Below are positions 4,529 to 6,249 of a stretch of DNA of 6,249 nt, in pieces. Position 1 is the first letter of the stretch; each line of letters begins with the position of its first letter. Below the pieces are notes generated by a model. It saw only the letters and a list, made by a program, of their open reading frames with translations. It was not told the DNA's origin and did no database searches. The translations under genes and the position numbers were made by a program. The stretch spans positions 1-6,249 of the forward strand of contig DASRSS010000280.1 in the NCBI GenBank assembly GCA_035656335.1, in the 5' to 3' direction. This DNA is from DASRSS01 sp035656335 (GTDB taxonomy: Bacteria > Actinomycetota > Actinomycetes > Mycobacteriales > Jatrophihabitantaceae).

Positions 4529-6249
4529 GTGGGGCGGCGGCGGAGCGTGTCGTCGCCGGACTCGGTGCTGCGCTCGTGCGCGATCACGTGCAGCACCGCG
4601 TTGATCAGCGCCAGGTGCGTGAACGCCTGCGGGAAGTTGCCGAGGTGCTGGCCCGAATGCGGCTCGATCTCCTCGGCGTACAGCTCCAACGGGCCGGCGA
4701 ACGAGAGCAGCTTCGCGCACAGGTCCCGCGCCCGTTCGTGCTCGCCGATCTCGCTCAGCGCCGACACCAGCCAGAACGAGCAGATCGTGAACGAGCCCTC
4801 CTTGCCGGTGAACCCGTCGTCGGTCTCGTCCACCTTGTAGCGCATCACCAGGCCGTGCTCGGTGAGCTCGTCGGCGATCGCGTTCACCGTCGCGACGATG
4901 CGCGGGTCGTCCGGCGGCAGGAACCGGACGAGCGGTGCGAGCAGCAACGACGCGTCCAGCGCCTTCGTGTCGTAGTGCTGCGTGAACACGCCGCGCTCGT
5001 CGACGCCGTTCTCGAGGATGTCGGCCTTGATCTCGTCGGCGGCCTTCTGCCAGTCGTCGGCCTGCGCGTCCTGGCCGATCGCCGCTGCCAGCCGCGCGCC
5101 GCGGTCCGCCGCCACCCAGCACATGATCTTGGACGAGGTGAAGTGCTTGGGCTCGCCACGCACCTCCCACATGCCGGCGTCCGGTTCGCGCCAGTTCTCC
5201 AGCGCCGCCTGCACCTGCTTGCCGAGGATCGGCCAGATCCGCGGGTCGAGGTGGCTGGCCGCCTTGCTGTGCACGTAGACCGAGTCCAGCAGCGCGCCCC
5301 ACACGTCGTGCTGGTTCTGCGTGCTGGCCGCGTTCCCGACACGGACCGGCTGCGAATTGGCATATCCGGGAAGGTGATCGAGCTCGTACTCGTGCAGGTC
5401 ACGCTCGCCACCGATGCCGTACATGATCTGCAGCGCGTCGTCCTGCTGCGCCATGTCCGCGATGAACGAGAAGAAGTCGACGGCCTCCCAGTCGAAGCCG
5501 AGTGAGTACATCGCCCACAGCGCGAACGTCGAGTCGCGGATCCAGCTGTACCGGTAGTCGTAGTTGCGGCTGCCGCCCGGAGTCTCCGGCAGGGACGTCG
5601 TCGCAGCCGCGGCGATCGCACCGGTCGGCGCGTACGTCAGCCCCTTGAGCGTGAGCGCGCTGCGCTGCAGGTAGCTGCGCCACGGGTGATCGGGGAACCG
5701 TCCGCGGGCGAGCCAGTGCTGCCAGTGGTGTGCCGTCCACACCAGGCGCCGGTACGCCTCGTCGTACGTCAGCGGCGGCGGCTTGCTGCCCCACGACAGC
5801 GCGACGAACCGGGTGTCGCCCTCCTTGAGCAGCGTGCGCGCGATCGCGCGGCCGCCCTCGAAGCCGAGCCGCAGGTCGGTGGTGAGGGTGAGCGTCTGAT
5901 CCAGGCCGGACGCCCGCGCCTGCCCCTGGTGGTAGATGTGGTCGGTGTAGTCCCAGCGCGCAGGCGAACGTCCGTAGTCGGCCACCGGTTCGCACTCGAC
6001 GACGGTCTGCACCTCGCCCTTCACGCAGCGGATCGTGCGCAGCAGCAGGTGCTCGGCGTCGTAATCGGTGGGTGGCCGGCGCAGCGTCTTCGACAGGACG
6101 TCGTCCTGCCGCCACGGGCCGAGGGTCAGCGCGTCGCGCACGATGATCCATCCGGTGTCCGTGCCCCAACTGGTCTCCAGCACCATCGTGCCGGGCAGGT
6201 AGCGGCGGGCCGCGGGAACCGTGATCCCTTCCGGGCCGAGGCGGAAGCC
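4525..6249 (-). CDS. glycoside hydrolase family 15 enzyme, probable trehalase; 5' end outside the window
   Basis: The frame is open to the right edge and ends at TGA 4527-4525, giving 574 visible residues. An internal ATG at 6186 is not the likely start: the 21 residues before it (ending RRYLPGT) are typical of the family's N-terminal beta domain, so perhaps 60-90 residues are missing. Numbering from the edge, residues about 1-155 are the beta-sandwich domain (VLETSWGTDTG, SPTDYDA-like PPTDYDAEHLLLRT). The rest is the alpha/alpha-barrel: NYDYRYSWIRDSTFALW (229-245), YGIGGERDLHE, VRVGNAASTQNQHDVWG, WEVRGEPKHF with the predicted general acid Glu362, and LYAEEIEPHSGQHLGNFPQAFTH with the predicted base at Glu526/527. 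I take it as the mycobacterial Rv2402-like GH15 trehalase group (trehalose to two glucoses); a glucoamylase- or dextranase-like specificity is possible. No secretion signal is visible. It is followed after 7 bases by the Trp-rich gene, probably in one operon. Confidence 0.9.
   Translation of the reverse strand, partial: GFRLGPEGITVPAARRYLPGTMVLETSWGTDTGWIIVRDALTLGPWRQDDVLSKTLRRPPTDYDAEHLLLRTIRCVKGEVQTVVECEPVADYGRSPARWDYTDHIYHQGQARASGLDQTLTLTTDLRLGFEGGRAIARTLLKEGDTRFVALSWGSKPPPLTYDEAYRRLVWTAHHWQHWLARGRFPDHPWRSYLQRSALTLKGLTYAPTGAIAAAATTSLPETPGGSRNYDYRYSWIRDSTFALWAMYSLGFDWEAVDFFSFIADMAQQDDALQIMYGIGGERDLHEYELDHLPGYANSQPVRVGNAASTQNQHDVWGALLDSVYVHSKAASHLDPRIWPILGKQVQAALENWREPDAGMWEVRGEPKHFTSSKIMCWVAADRGARLAAAIGQDAQADDWQKAADEIKADILENGVDERGVFTQHYDTKALDASLLLAPLVRFLPPDDPRIVATVNAIADELTEHGLVMRYKVDETDDGFTGKEGSFTICSFWLVSALSEIGEHERARDLCAKLLSFAGPLELYAEEIEPHSGQHLGNFPQAFTHLALINAVLHVIAHERSTESGDDTLRRRPT

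Noticed and set aside
4147..5505. Plus-strand open frame (452 codons) antisense to the GH15 and Trp-rich genes
   Set aside because: Its Val/Leu/Arg/His-rich sequence is the usual mirror of a GC-rich coding strand; the minus-strand GH15 motifs are unambiguous.
1..6249. CRISPR array, tRNA, rRNA, insertion sequence or prophage genes
   Set aside because: I saw no regularly spaced long repeats, cloverleaf, transposase or integrase motif or terminal inverted repeats; coding is nearly continuous on assigned genes.

Overview
The window is very GC-rich coding DNA with almost no intergenic space, GTG starts, stop/start overlaps and a leaderless-looking promoter. Together with the protein families present, this points to a high-GC actinobacterium (Actinomycetota); I cannot place the genus. 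There is no sign of an insertion sequence, phage genes, tRNA/rRNA, CRISPR or a composition break, so this looks like ordinary chromosome rather than a mobile island. No stretch over 300 bases lacks a gene; the longest gap is 118 bases (3356-3473).

Layout, left to right. (1) 1-744 (+): the 3' part of an Abi-alpha/DUF4393 family gene, cut by the left edge. (2) 802-1509 and 1506-2867 (+): a complete two-component system, an OmpR/PhoB-type response regulator and a membrane histidine kinase overlapping by 4 bases (GTGA). Its mRNA probably starts at the regulator's GTG. (3) 2873-3355 (-): a small exported protein with a DUF5666-like beta-rich domain, convergent with the kinase and only 5 bases from it. 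(4) 3474-4517 (-): a conserved-looking but unrecognised Trp-rich protein. (5) 4525-6249 (-): a glycoside hydrolase family 15 enzyme of the actinobacterial trehalase-like type, cut by the right edge. Genes 5 and 4 are 7 bases apart and probably co-transcribed.

How the parts may work together. The kinase would sense an envelope signal through a domain of about 120 residues between its two membrane segments and phosphorylate the regulator at Asp60. The best candidate target in the window is the small exported protein. Its promoter carries pentamers repeated at an exact 11-base period (GACGT, GACGT, GACAG, with two weaker copies further upstream) overlapping the -35 element. That is the architecture OmpR/PhoB-family regulators bind. 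The GH15 gene and its Trp-rich neighbour form a separate unit of carbohydrate (probably trehalose) metabolism plus an unknown function.

The most notable non-coding signals are the 11-base-period array and palindromes before the exported-protein gene, a 12-bp perfect hairpin in the last codons of the kinase that could terminate both convergent genes, and a tandem 11-base duplication at the GH15/Trp-rich gene junction that appears to have moved a start codon. I found no convincing new multi-gene system.
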